A stretch of 64,000 nucleotides of DNA, from assembly GCF_001659605.2 (NCBI RefSeq), contig NC_035167.2:2294001-2358000 (forward strand), given 5' to 3'. Each line of letters opens with the position of its first letter. The first letter of the stretch is position 1. Positions 21,701-33,028 of the stretch are shown in pieces. A program made the translations under genes and the position numbers. The stretch comes from Manihot esculenta. Its lineage: Eukaryota > Streptophyta > Magnoliopsida > Malpighiales > Euphorbiaceae. The notes under the pieces were generated by a model that worked only from the letters and a program-made list of their open reading frames with translations, was not told where the DNA came from and did no database searches.

Positions 21701-23734
21701 CACATGAGCTAGAAACCCCTGACATCCCCTCCTAAGCAACCTACGAGCCTGAAGAGCTGAGATCAGACCTCTAGGTGTACCCCTCTTGTCTCCTCTGAAG
21801 ACGACCTCTGACCCATCCTGATCTCTGAATCTGACTACCTTGTCTCTACAGTCCAAGGTAGCACCATGGGTCGATAACCAATCCATCCCTAGAATGACGT
21901 CAAAATCTGTCAAATCTAGAACCACGAGGTCGGCGGAAAGGCATCTTCCCTCTATGAAAACTGGACTACATTGGCAGACTGCCTCTGCCACTGACGGGTC
22001 ACACTTGGGTCCACTGACCCATAGGGGACACTCTAACCCAGAGACCATCAATCCTACCCTCTCCACGACTCTCGGAGCAATAAAAGAATGAGATGCACCC
22101 GGGTCCATTAAGGCATACACATCAGAACAACCAATGATGAGATTACCTGCCACCACAGTGTTGGATGTGTTGGCCTCCTGCTGAGTCATAGTGAAGATCC
22201 GTGCCGGAGCTGATGGACCTTCACCTCTGTATCCTGCTGATGAAGAGGCTGACCCTCTCCCTCTGCCTCTGCCACTGGCCTGTGTTGCGGCTGGAGCTAC
22301 TGGCTGCACCACACTGCCGGAGGCTGTCTGCTGAGACGGTGCTGCAAAGGCTGCTCTAGGACAATCTCGAGCCAAATGACCCGCCTGTCCGCATCTGAAA
22401 CATGTGTTTGTCCCTGCCAGACATACTCCCTTGTGTGGTCTCCCACATCTCATACATGCTGTAACCTCTGCGCCAGAGCTTGAGCCACTGCCTAAACCCA
22501 GACCTGACTTGATCTTGTTCCAGAACTTATTCTTCTTAGATTTTCTGTGGCCTCTGTCCCACTTCTTACTGCCTGCAACTGCTGCACTCAAAGAAGAAGA
22601 GTCTAACCTTTCCCCACCTGGGGTCTTGAAACCAGAAGACTGTGCCACTGACTGTTTTACCTTCCCCTCAACGATAGCACTAGCCTCCATTCTCCTAGCT
22701 ATATCCACTATGGCATGGAAACTCTCCCTCTCTGCTGACTGTATCAAAGAGGAATACCTGGAGTGCAGCCTCATAATATATCTCCTTGACTTCTTTTGAT
22801 CTGTGTCCAAATTCTGCCCAGCATATGGCAACAACTCCAGGAACCTGTCTGTGTACTCCTCCACACTCATCTGTTCAGTCTGCCTCAACTGTTCGAATTC
22901 TATCATCTTCTGCTCTCTAGAGCTCTCAGGGAAAGCCCATCCTGCAAACTCATTTGCGAACTCCTCCCAGGACATACTGTCCGCTCTCGGGTCCACATAG
23001 TTCTTAAACCAACCACGTGCCTTCTTGCACTCCAGTGTGAACCCAGCCATCTGAATGGCTCTACTGTCATCAGCCCCTATCTCATCTGTAATAGTCTTGA
23101 CCCTGCTCAGATACTCAAATGGGTCATCGCCTGCTCTGTACTGAGGAGCACCCAACTTCATGTAATCGGTCATCTTGACCTTGCTCCCTCCAGATGAGGT
23201 AGGTTTGGGTACTTGTGTTTCCGGGACAGTAGGTACTGGTGGTGGTGGAGGTGCAACATCCCCTGGGGTAGGGTTTGCTGTACTGGTATAGGGAGGTGGA
23301 GGTGGGTACATGGGGTACTGAGAGTATGGTGGGTATGGCATATGTGGAGGATAAGGGCTAAAACTGGGGTAATCCGATGTACCTCCCGTCGAATACCCTG
23401 GATGGTGTGAATAGGGTGGGTAGTGATGTGGCTGGACATAACTCGAGGCCTGAGTGCCTCCTTCTGATTCTCCCATGCCCTCTTCCGGCATGCTCACACC
23501 GAGACTGCCATCCCTCCTCTGATCTACTTCCATATCCTCAGACATTCCTCCCTGCACTGTTCCCCTTACTGATCTGCTTCTACCCAGATCCAAAGACCTT
23601 CTAGGGTCTCTAGCTACTCTGTCTCTGTTGGACCTACTGGACATTGCCCTAGGCAATGCTGGAGGACGGGCATCAGCGCCCTCGTCCTGAGGTGGCACTC
23701 CAGTCAATCGTGCAGATCGACGAGTTCCTCTCAT
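18761..23734 (-). pseudogene. Gag-Pol polyprotein of gypsy element 1, one in-frame stop
   Basis: One frame from ATG 23734 ([10 protein letters not shown], matching the start of element 2; the frame is open further up but that part is leader) to 18761, about 1,657 codons. Order: Pro/Tyr-rich Gag with a retrotransposon-gag domain, zinc knuckles ([12 protein letters not shown] and [14 protein letters not shown]), aspartic protease ([11 protein letters not shown]), reverse transcriptase (FIDDILVYS), RNase H ([11 protein letters not shown]), integrase with HHCC and DDE, and a chromodomain-like tail ending [22 protein letters not shown] at 19520-19522 replaces the Gln codon seen in element 2 (one C-to-T change). 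It lies between the second catalytic Asp (SDRG) and the catalytic Glu (QSERT), so the translated product lacks a complete integrase. All else appears intact. The lineage is Tekay/Del-like by its tail; inference. Confidence 0.93.
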
Positions 23735-23988
23735 TCTATCTTCTGAAAAACAGCACATAGTATAAGCAATCATTAGCATCATATGGTTCATGTGGAAACA
23801 CATGAACCCTCATCACATACATAGCATCACATCATAGCATTTATGCACATGCATATCCTCATGGCATATCATATCATCATATAGACAGGACTCTACATCC
23901 TATCCTAGTGGACATGATTTTCCTAGTGTGCTTGACCTTCTAGAACATCTATGAGCCCGACACTCTAGGTCCGACCATATGAACCTAG

Positions 23989-24001
23989 GGCTCTGATACC
24001 A
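23989..24001 (-). other. Primer binding site of gypsy element 1
   Basis: Minus-strand TGGTATCAGAGCC, complementary to the 3' end of plant initiator tRNA-Met, three bases inside the 5' LTR. The leader 23735-23988 between it and the ATG holds no other gene. Confidence 0.9.
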
Positions 24002-24004
24002 CTC

Positions 24005-26215
24005 TGTAACGACCCGGAAATCCGACCCGTTACCGGCGCTAGGATCCAGATCGGCTTAAGGCCGCCGGGACCCGTAGCAAGCCTACATACCTCCTATAAA
24101 CCTGTGGAATCCCATACATAACAACATATACATGATCTGTAAAAACTTTTCTTTTCTCTTATCCAAGCAAAACCTGTGCATGCACAAAATCATACATAAA
24201 CCCCACACTGGAGTCCTCATCAAATACTCCAATGGGGTATCATCATCATACATATCAGCTTGGATAATCATGGTCATTAACATCATTACTCATTAAACAC
24301 TCTGTACATAATGGGGATTCACACACCTCTAGGTCAAGCACTACTATAATCCTCAATACATCATCAAATCATTCATTACATTACATGGTCATAAATACTC
24401 ATTACATCATGTTCATGTCCACTACTATCTATTACAACATACATGACTTAACTTCACTCTAGCCGACTTCCTGATCTATCCTGTACCTGCAACTCTGGGG
24501 ATAAAGGGAGTGGGGTGAGCTACTAGAGCCCAGTGAGCAGAATAATAAAACATCAATTTAAATCATGCTTTCATGTATGCGCCATAACACAAACATTTCA
24601 CAACAAGGATGAACTTGTCACCATTTAGCCCCTATCTTTCTTACTTATACATGCCGGGGGCGTAGAGCCGTAGCAGGCACACTCGGACTTCCATAATCTG
24701 TCATAGTGCCAGGGGCGTAGAGCCGTAGCAGGCACACCTGGACTCACATAGGCTATCATGACATACAAGGGCTAATGGATCATTCAACATTCATCCACAT
24801 CAACAACAAAGTATGCAATGCAACATATTCGTGAATTCTAATGCAAACAACCTAATATATCTCATGGCATTCATGATGCGTGAATCATGCTAAAACATTT
24901 CATTAATTTGCTTTAAAACTTAAAGTTTATTCCACTCACCTCTGGCTAGCTCTGAAGAGACTCTGAAGCAGCTGGCTCACTGCTGGGGGTCTCGGTTCCT
25001 CGGGTCCGAACCTACACAGGTGGACTCAAATGAGGGACCAAACATACATGAATATGACTCTAAAATACTCCCCAAAAACCCCCTAAAACATCCTGAAAAC
25101 ATCACATGAAAACATGCAAGAAATGGCTGAACAGGGCACTTTCGGCGGCAGGTTCGGCGGCCGAAAGTCCCTCTGCAGCCGAAAGTCATGCAGGTTCGGC
25201 GGCACTTTCGGCGGCCGAACCTCCCAGACAGAGACGAAACTTGAGTTTCGGGGGCAGGCTTCGGCAGCCGAAACTGCCTCCACAAGGGGGTTCGGCGGCC
25301 GAAAGTCACTTCGGCGGCCGAACCTGAGTTTCTGCCGAAGGGCAGAAACTTGGCTCCCTTGTGTCCACAGCCTCCAAAACGCCTCAAAACATGCATAAAC
25401 TTGTTTCTACACATGCATACACGTCATACATCACACCTAGGGGTCTCAAACTATAATATACCCCAACTACAACACTTCAAACAACACATTTCCAACATAC
25501 ATTGTTCAAATCACAACATAAACCCATAAACCTAACATATACCCTAACATGCATTTCTACCCATAGATCTTGCATAAAACTTATTTAAAACACATAAGGA
25601 GCTTAAGATCGGCTCTTACCTCTTGAAGATCGAAAGGGAGACGACCTAAACTTGGAGATCCACGAAAATGAGCTCCTGAGTTCCCAAAGCTCCAAAACTT
25701 GTTTCAAAAGCTTAGATCTTCAAAACCAAGGGAAAACAAGTGAAAATCTTGAAAGATTTAGAGGAAGAACATCAAAAATGGGTGAGGGGCGGCGGAAAGC
25801 TCACCTTGGCCGAAAATGGGGAAAAACTCGCCCGTTTTCGGCTAAGGGACCCTTTTATAGTGGCTGGCCAGACCACGTTCGGGGGCCGAATGTGCCTCCG
25901 CATGCATGCCATGTTCGGCGGCCGAACATGAGGTTCGGCGGCCGAACCTGGACTTTCCTCACTCATGCTTTCGGGGGCCTAACGTGCCTCCAAAACGCAT
26001 GCATGTTCGGCGGCCGAACTTGACTTTCGGCGGCCGAACCTGGGTTTTCCTCCAAAGACTTTTCATGTAAAAACTCCTTTTCTTTCATACTTAAAACCAT
26101 TAAAAACATGAAAACATTTCATGAAAGCATGGTTCTACCCTTCTAGAGGTCTCCGACATCCGAGATTCCACCGGACGGTAGGAATTTCGATACCGGAGTC
26201 TAGCCGGGTATTACA
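24005..26215 (-). repeat. 5' LTR of gypsy element 1
   Basis: 2,211 bp, offset 7,561 from the 3' LTR. Differences I see include 24096 (A for G), 24879 (G for A), 25633, 25954 and 26187; all are transitions. TATA at 25853-25859 on the minus strand is the promoter for the genomic RNA. Confidence 0.95.
25853..25859 (-). promoter_or_regulatory. TATA box in gypsy element 1 5' LTR
   Basis: Minus-strand TATAAAA in the context ACTATAAAAGGGTCCC. Four GCC-core palindromes lie upstream (25914-26038) and four lie in the transcribed part (25153-25322). Confidence 0.65.
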
Positions 26216-26548
26216 AAACCCATTGAAATCCATATGGAAAACCCAGAAAAGCTAACAACCAGCAACAAGAAAGACTAGAGAGAAGAGAGATGGGGGAAAG
26301 ACCTAAGAATCTCCGGCTACATCTAAAAGCCACATGGTGAAAGTCAGATAGAAGGAAGAAGCCAGTGTGAGAGGAAAGTTCAAACCAAGAGCGATCCATC
26401 AATTGTTGAAGAGAGGTGACATGCGTGAATTACCCAAGTTGTACACTAATTTGCTTTAGCTCAAAGTATATTTTGCTATCATGACTAGTTACAAAATTAA
26501 AATCTTAGATGAAAGCCTTATATAATTGATCATGAACATGTTGGTATA

Positions 26549-27485
26549 TGCGTACATGAGGTTTGAAAGGTACGTGGAAACTTTTCCATCCAGTTCGACC
26601 GGGCAGTGGAAAACCCGATCTATGGAGTATGAAGATTAGACCATCAATACTCTTGACTTCACCAATGTTTAGAATGAATAGGCCAATCACTTCAAGACTT
26701 GTACCATAAATGAAAATTAAATACGAAGACTACCGACTTCACCAAAGGCCGAGCACGATCTGATATAATCTGAAGACAAATACAAACTTTGACCAACCTT
26801 TTCAAATCCCAAAGTGGATGGGCAAATCTCTTCAAAGCTCATACTATAACGAGGTATTGAATGTAGACATGGCCGACCTCAATGACCGGAAGGAACTCAT
26901 CTCTATATAGGTCAGATGAGTCGAGAACGACGTGGTGAAACCAGGATAAGGCGCTGACCTCCAACTCGATGGTCAACCCCTCTAACTCCCTCCAAAGTAT
27001 TAAATGTGCGTGCAAAGTATCTGACTAGCGTGACATATACGATAGATAGGGTATGGGCTGAACCTGTCAGTCATTTATGAGCCGCCTGATACACTTGCTA
27101 AAGACTATCCACATCCGATCTAATGGGACTTGATGCTGGATACCATCAAAATGATCACCCAATATATATCTCCCTACTCTAGCTCCAAAAAGGAGGTTAA
27201 TCTCTTTTTGAAAAGCCCTTCCTTTGTAATCTCTCTCTCACACATTCACAGAAGAACTCTCATAATACATGTCCTCTGAAAATCCCTTTTGAATACCCCT
27301 TTGTCATTTATCTTCTCTTTGTATTAACGTATCTCTAAAAATAATTTTAGATTTAATTTGAGCGTCGGAGGGTTTCCATGAAATACCTTAGTAAACTTTG
27401 ACCATTATTTCATATTTTAGAGGTTTCCCTCCTCAAGATCCTATATGGAAAGACCTATAAGAAAACAATCATGGGTCAACGATGA
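26549..27485 (+). repeat. Tat-derived 3' LTR (copy 2)
   Basis: Starts inside the LTR (GCGTACATGAGGTTTG) and runs through the C/T-rich stretch to about AATCATGGGTCAACGATG. The 3' border is uncertain because similarity fades near 27480. Confidence 0.6.
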
Positions 27486-27539
27486 ACCCATCAAAATCTC
27501 AATCCATCTGAATCCACTCTTATTAAGATTTTGAATAAT

Positions 27540-27541
27540 GC

Positions 27542-27583
<42 letters not shown>
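27540..27583. repeat. (AAT)n microsatellite
   Basis: About 14 uninterrupted AAT/ATA triplets. Confidence 0.95.
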
Positions 27584-28227
27584 GAAGGTAGCTAGCAAAG
27601 TACATCATGCTCGCAATGTGTTCAGATTTTATTCTATTCGTAGGTCCTCCATGTGGTTAAAGAAGATTGGGTGAAAACTTGTTATATTTAAAATAAACAA
27701 TTAAATAAATTATTTGATGTTTGTTTTTAAATGAGTTTGATAGACCTTATAAAAAATAAATATTTGTATGTAGCACTTTCTTTTATAAAGTTAAATTTAA
27801 TATTAATAAAATAATACTTGTGGTTATAATAAAAAAAATATATAATAATTTTTTAAAGTTGGGAGACGGATAGCACAATCACCCTTTTAAATATATTAAT
27901 AATATATTTGATGTTTAAAAAAATATTTTCATAAAATAATTTATTAGACTGCCTCATATGTTAAAAAAAATATATAAAAAAGATTTTGAAAAATAATTTC
28001 GGTGAAACAAAGAGAGTTTTAATCCAAAGATTTATTTTGACTAAGAAATTTTCATAAGAAAACATCATTCTTCTTTTCTCAGGTATGATATGGCAAAGAT
28101 CACATGTGCTCAAAACTAACAAAAGATTATCCAATTCTACAGTTTAATATCATGAGTTTTGAAAATGAAGTATTTGTCTTCATCATTGAAAAGAAATATA
28201 ATATTATTTGAAAAGGCTTAATTTTTC
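27584..28227. other. Orphan B3-I promoter region (block B)
   Basis: 27810-28222 matches 6615-7365, the upstream region of B3-I, up to the equivalent of a few bases before its TATA box. It then jumps to the equivalent of 8815. The gene and its 3' region, about 1.45 kb, are deleted. Nothing else found. Confidence 0.65.
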
Positions 28228-29595
28228 TTGAGTTCACGTTAGCATGGTCAACGTAAAGCCTAAAAGTGATTGTATTATTTTGAGGTTATGTTTAACACCT
28301 GACCATCCAAAATTGCGGCTGTGATGGTGAGCTTCACTCAGCTCAGCTACGCTGCTTACGTCATCCGACACACGCATTTCTTTGCTGACTGTGAGCTCAG
28401 CTCCATAAAATCACGGTGCTGATCACTTTCGTAAAGTTTTAATATAATTAAATGATTAGTTTTTATATTTTTAAAATTAAATTATTAATTTTTTTATATT
28501 TAATTTATTTAAAATTAATTTTTTTATTCATTATAAATATTAATTCAAAATTAGTGGATATTCAATTAATATAATTTTTGATGTGTAATTTCTTTCTAAA
28601 ATAAATTTTATAAAAATTTACAATATATTTAAAATTATTTAATATTACTTAAAAATAGCTGAAATTATATATATTTTTTAAAAGTTTTAAAATTATAAAT
28701 ATTAAAGTATTTTAATTAATAAAAATTGAAGAATAAAAAATATTAAAAATTAGTTAAATAAAATATTATAGATAAAAGTTAATAAAGATTTAATTATGAT
28801 TTTAAATAAAAAATGAAGAATTAAAATGTTTAAATTATAATACATCAAGATGGATTAATTATAGAGAAATTTAAGTGTATGATTTAAAAAATACAACGAT
28901 CGATTAATTAATTATATTAAAATTTAAAAATTTAAGTGTAATTTATTTATTTAGAAAGAGTAATACAGATATTGTTATACTTTTAATATTAAAAATAAAT
29001 AGAAAGACTTCTAATTTAGACCAACTGATTATAAAGAGATTTAAATATTTAATTTTAAAAATATAGGGATTGGTTAATTAAATATATTAAAAATTAAGAA
29101 TTAAAGTGTAATTTATTCTTAATTATCAATGTTAGAGAAACATAAATTCACTAATTTTATTCAAAATCTAAGTTGTTGGATATGGTTCTATAAAAAGTAC
29201 CCATAATTTGCTCAACAGTGTTTAAATAAGCATAATATAAAACCTTAAATTTACATTTAAATAAAAAATTATTTTAATGATAAAGTTTTTTTGTAATATT
29301 AAATATTAAAACTATTTACTATTTTTATTCTTATATTTTTGTATTTTCTAATTTTTTTGTTGTAGTTAAAAATAATAAATAATACTTAATATTTAAATTA
29401 CAGAAATTGTATATAATATTTTATTCTGGTATCACTTATTAAAACTTAAAAAATAAAATTTTTAATTTTATTTTGACAAAAAAAATAAAATTCAGATTTT
29501 AAGAGTTAATTTAGACTTTTTGCCATTTTATTGAATTCTTTTTATATTAAATCCAAATTTTAATTTCGTTTTGATTTATTATTATTAAAAATTAT

Positions 29596-29650
<55 letters not shown>

Positions 29651-29734
29651 TTATAAGGAAAATTGCTAATATACAAAACACATATATAAAATTGGTTATT
29701 GATTCTCAGTTTTTTCAATAAAATTAAATAGGTA
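28228..29734. repeat. Block B copy of 8815-10259
   Basis: Non-coding, AT-rich, close copy of block A, including the GC-richer island at 28310-28425. The TA microsatellite is expanded to about 24 units (29600-29648) against about 8 in block A. Confidence 0.75.
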
Positions 29735-30240
29735 AATTTTTTTTATAAAGCAACTGCCCATGTCAAAAGGATTGGATACTATTTTGATTGTCATCCGTAA
29801 GTTTACTAAATATGGACATTTTATTGCACTAAAGCATCATTTTTCTGCTTCCATCATAGAAGTATTCTTGGATAATGTCTTTAAACTTCACGGGTTGCCA
29901 ACTTCCATTAGAACGGACAAGAGTAAGATTTTCACTCGTTTATTTTGAAGAGAGTTATTAAGGAAGTTGAGTATCAAGGTGGCCTATAGCTCAGCATATC
30001 ACTAGGAGACTGATGGCCAAACTGAAAGGTTGAACCAAAACTTGGAAGGGCACTTGAGATGTCTTTCTTATTAGCAACCCCATTCATGGACTAAGCGGTT
30101 ACTTATCACTGAGTGGTGGTACAATACCAACCATCATTCAGCTCTGAAAATGTCCCCTTTTGAAGTCTTTTATGGGTATCAGCCCACTTCTTTACCTATA
30201 CTTCAGTTGTAGAATGTTGTTGTGAATGGGATAGCTAAAT
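29735..30240 (+). pseudogene. Ty3/gypsy integrase fragment (copy B)
   Basis: Near-identical to 10260-10765, with the same stop after KIFTRLF and the same boundaries. One visible replacement is GLPTS for GLSTS. It is followed by the same orphan B3 3' UTR (30245-30380). Confidence 0.8.
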
Positions 30241-30384
30241 TTCTTCAAACTAAATAGTGTTTTATTTTTTATTTGCTTAGTTTTGGATGACGAATCATAA
30301 TCAGTGTATTTTTTTCTTATAAAAAAGAAGGTTTGATTTTAATGTGGGAGTTTGTATCTTGTAATTTTGTCAATTAATCAATTA

Positions 30385-31985
30385 ATTTCATGTATGTGTG
30401 TGTAATGCTATAGTTCCATTGTGTGAAACTTGTGTGGAAGAGCTATTCGGCAAGTGCACAGTTACTGGTGTAGAAACAAAACCCATATATATCATATGAT
30501 GCCTATATAGTGTGACATGATCTAATACACCAGTGTCAACAATCCATGCCTCTGTTTCAGTTATCATGGCACAATAAGCAAAAATCGAAGAAGAAACTTT
30601 ATGATTGAAATGATAGGGATTGAGGTTATTGTAAAAAAAATCGGTTGGATTGTAAGAGTAGCCTAAATGTGAATTGACTATATTTATCATAGGAACTACT
30701 TTACCTTTGATCAGCCTACTTATCTCTTGCTATAGTAGTTTGAGCTTTGCATTGACCTCTTCCATTTTGTTCAATTCAGTAATGGCAACCGATTTAGCGC
30801 CTGCTAATGGTGTTTCTAGCGTTGATTCTATGTTATGATATTCGATGTGTGACATATGAGTTGCATATCTTAGTTTGAATGCCCCTGGATTAGTGAATTG
30901 TTTATTCTTGTTTTTGAACCATTTTGGATAACCAATCAGCTTGAAGCACACTGCTCGTGTATGCCCATCTAAATTGTAGTAATCACAATGGCCCATATCT
31001 CCTATAATCACACATATTACCTTGAGATCGGACAGCTAGGGCAATAACCTCAGTATGCTTTGTGAGGTTGGTTTGAACTTGCTTTTGAGACTCTACTTGC
31101 AGAACCATCAAGAAGGCGTTGTTCACTATCGTCGGTAATGGATCCAGAAGCAATACTTGGCTGTGAATCTAGTCGAAGGCATTATTGAGTCCCATTAGAA
31201 ATTTCATTAGATGATTGGTGTTGTGGATTTTTGTTGCAAGTTTCTTTGATCCATAACTGCATGGAGGAATCGGGACAATGTTGGCTAATTCATCCGACAT
31301 TTGCTTTAAATCTACTGTAATACGTCGTCATCGAGAGATTCTCTTGGGAGATCGATGTTATTCTTTGCTTGATTTGATAAATCATCGGCCCGTTGCTCTC
31401 GCCATGTCGGTCTCCTAATTCGACCCAAAGTTCTCGAGTGGTGGTGGCATACAAGAAGCTTCCAACGAGATCCTTCGAGATAGAGTTGAGAATCCATGAC
31501 GTTACCATGTAATTGCATCATCTCACTTCTTGTAATTTTCAGATCCATCTTTAGATTCAATGATTTTTTCTTCCACGAACGCAAGCTTGTTCTTAGCACC
31601 GAGAGCGATTTTCATCATGCGATTCTAGCTTCTATAATTAATGTCGTTTAATTGAATGGAAATGAGAACCATTGTCGGATTGTGATCTAGAGTTTTGCAG
31701 CATCAATGTGTTGTCGACGATTGTTTTGCAGACGCCTCTCATCGGAGTTGACTGGCTTTGTGACCTAGTAGAGCTACTGTCTGTCATTTCTCGATCTAGA
31801 GAAAATTTTCGGGACGAGAGAAAAAAGCTAAAGGCTAAAGAGAAATAACCCGCTCTAATATCATCTTATTTTAATAGAAATCTATTTATAAAATGTCTAG
31901 ATATAAAAGTGTGTTAAAAAATACACTAAAATCAAGTAAATATGAATATACTAGAACTTTCTAGAACCCTACGAACATGCTAACA
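30385..31985 (-). mobile_element. Ty1/copia fragment: gag, primer site and 5' LTR (copy B)
   Basis: Minus strand, close copy of 10905-12487. The LTR (31864-31985, 122 bp) has lost about 60 internal bases. The primer site is at 31852-31863. Gag pieces are at 30388-31011 (zinc knuckle CDYYNLDGHTRAVC with the second Cys mutated to Tyr) and 31290-31508. Confidence 0.8.
30388..31800 (-). pseudogene. Copia Gag, broken (copy B)
   Basis: Minus strand. The N-terminal gag domain is best seen here at 31508-31290: SWILNSISKDLVGSF, ATTTRELWVELGDR, QIKQRI, MTTYYSRFK, all typical of copia Gag. It is split from the zinc-knuckle part by stops and frameshifts. The knuckle has Tyr in place of its second Cys, so even this part would not bind zinc normally. 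Confidence 0.75.
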
Positions 31986-33028
31986 AGACCATGGGATGGC
32001 ATAAGATAAAAGCATGCGTATATGAGTTTGATAACAACTCATAAAGATTTTATAGCGAAAACTTCCAAAAAGAAGACAATAATTGTTATCAACCGCCGTC
32101 GCCGAATCTAAGCAGTGAAAGAGTGTGGTTGAACTTGAATTGATTGGGACCCACAGATTTTGATGCAAACATGAACTAACCTTACAAGTCAGAATTATAT
32201 TTCTGTTCATATCTATATTTTCATGAATTTATTTTATTTTTATTTTTTTCACAAGTCTTACAGATAATCAATGACGGAACTAGAAAATTAGTTTAGAAAC
32301 CTAATTTAAATAAATATCTACTGTTTTATTATTTGATTAATTTTTTATTATTATTCTAAAATTATTGATAACTCTCTTTTATTATAATGATATATAATTA
32401 ATTATTATAATTTTATTTAATTTTATATTATTTTTTATCAACTTATCATTAATTATTATTTTTTAAATAAATATTTAAAATATTTTTTAATATTTAATAT
32501 TTTTTAAATAGTAATTAAAAAATTAATAAAATAAATTAATTTTTTTAATATATGTAAAAAATTTATATTTAAAAAATAAATTTTTATAAAAAATGAAAAA
32601 CTATTATAATTAAATTATAATCATTCTTATTTATTTTTCATTAATTAAAGTATATTTTTAATGATATCATTATCAATAATCGAAATATATCTTCTAATAT
32701 ATATTATTGATTAATTATATATGGTTGATCAATATAAAATTGACTTTTAATGATATTTATTATAAGAAAATTTCTTTTTGATATTATTATAATATACAAA
32801 TTTATAAAAAAATTATTAAAATAATATAATATTTTAATACAGAATTTATTATTGACATTTAAGTTTTTTAAAAAAAATTATTCTAACCCATTAAAAATTA
32901 TTTTCATATAATTTTAATTGTATAAATAAATTAATAACTAAATGAAACAAATAAAAAAAACTATAACTTAATAATAAAAATGATATATTAAAATAAATTA
33001 AATAATGTGTGAATAACCTAAGAAAAAT
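31986..33028. other. AT-rich spacer, block B copy of 12488-13640
   Basis: Non-coding. It follows block A to AATAACCTAAGAAAAA (33011-33026), where it switches without any linker to bZIP coding sequence. Confidence 0.65.

Larger units (their letters stand above)
16444..26215 (-). mobile_element. Full-length Ty3/gypsy chromovirus-type element, element 1
   Basis: 9,772 bp, minus strand, with two 2,211-bp LTRs (TG...CA) and a 5-bp target duplication AAACC at 16439-16443 and 26216-26220. Primer site and polypurine tract are in place. The polyprotein is complete except for one premature TAG in integrase. I count about six differences between the LTRs, all transitions, so the insertion is recent. 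It is the same family as element 2 at 42711 but a separate insertion. Confidence 0.95.
16383..26548 (+). mobile_element. Tat-derived element body (copy 2), interrupted by a gypsy element
   Basis: The internal sequence 16383-16443 continues at 26216-26548 after the nested gypsy element. Gag start at 26232. Everything after the point matching ~2027 of copy 1, including the arrays and antisense gene, is deleted, and the 3' LTR begins at 26549. The uninterrupted site is visible in copy 1 (~1695) and copy 3 (~61293). Confidence 0.7.

Noticed and set aside
19653..23439. Other-frame ORFs within the gypsy polyproteins (also 45125-49890)
   Set aside because: Shadows of the real minus-strand gag-pol frame; low-complexity or antisense translations.
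23735..23803. Upstream Met at 23803 for the gypsy element 1 polyprotein
   Set aside because: The 23 extra residues are absent from element 2, whose frame starts at the equivalent of 23734; the extension is leader sequence that happens to be open.
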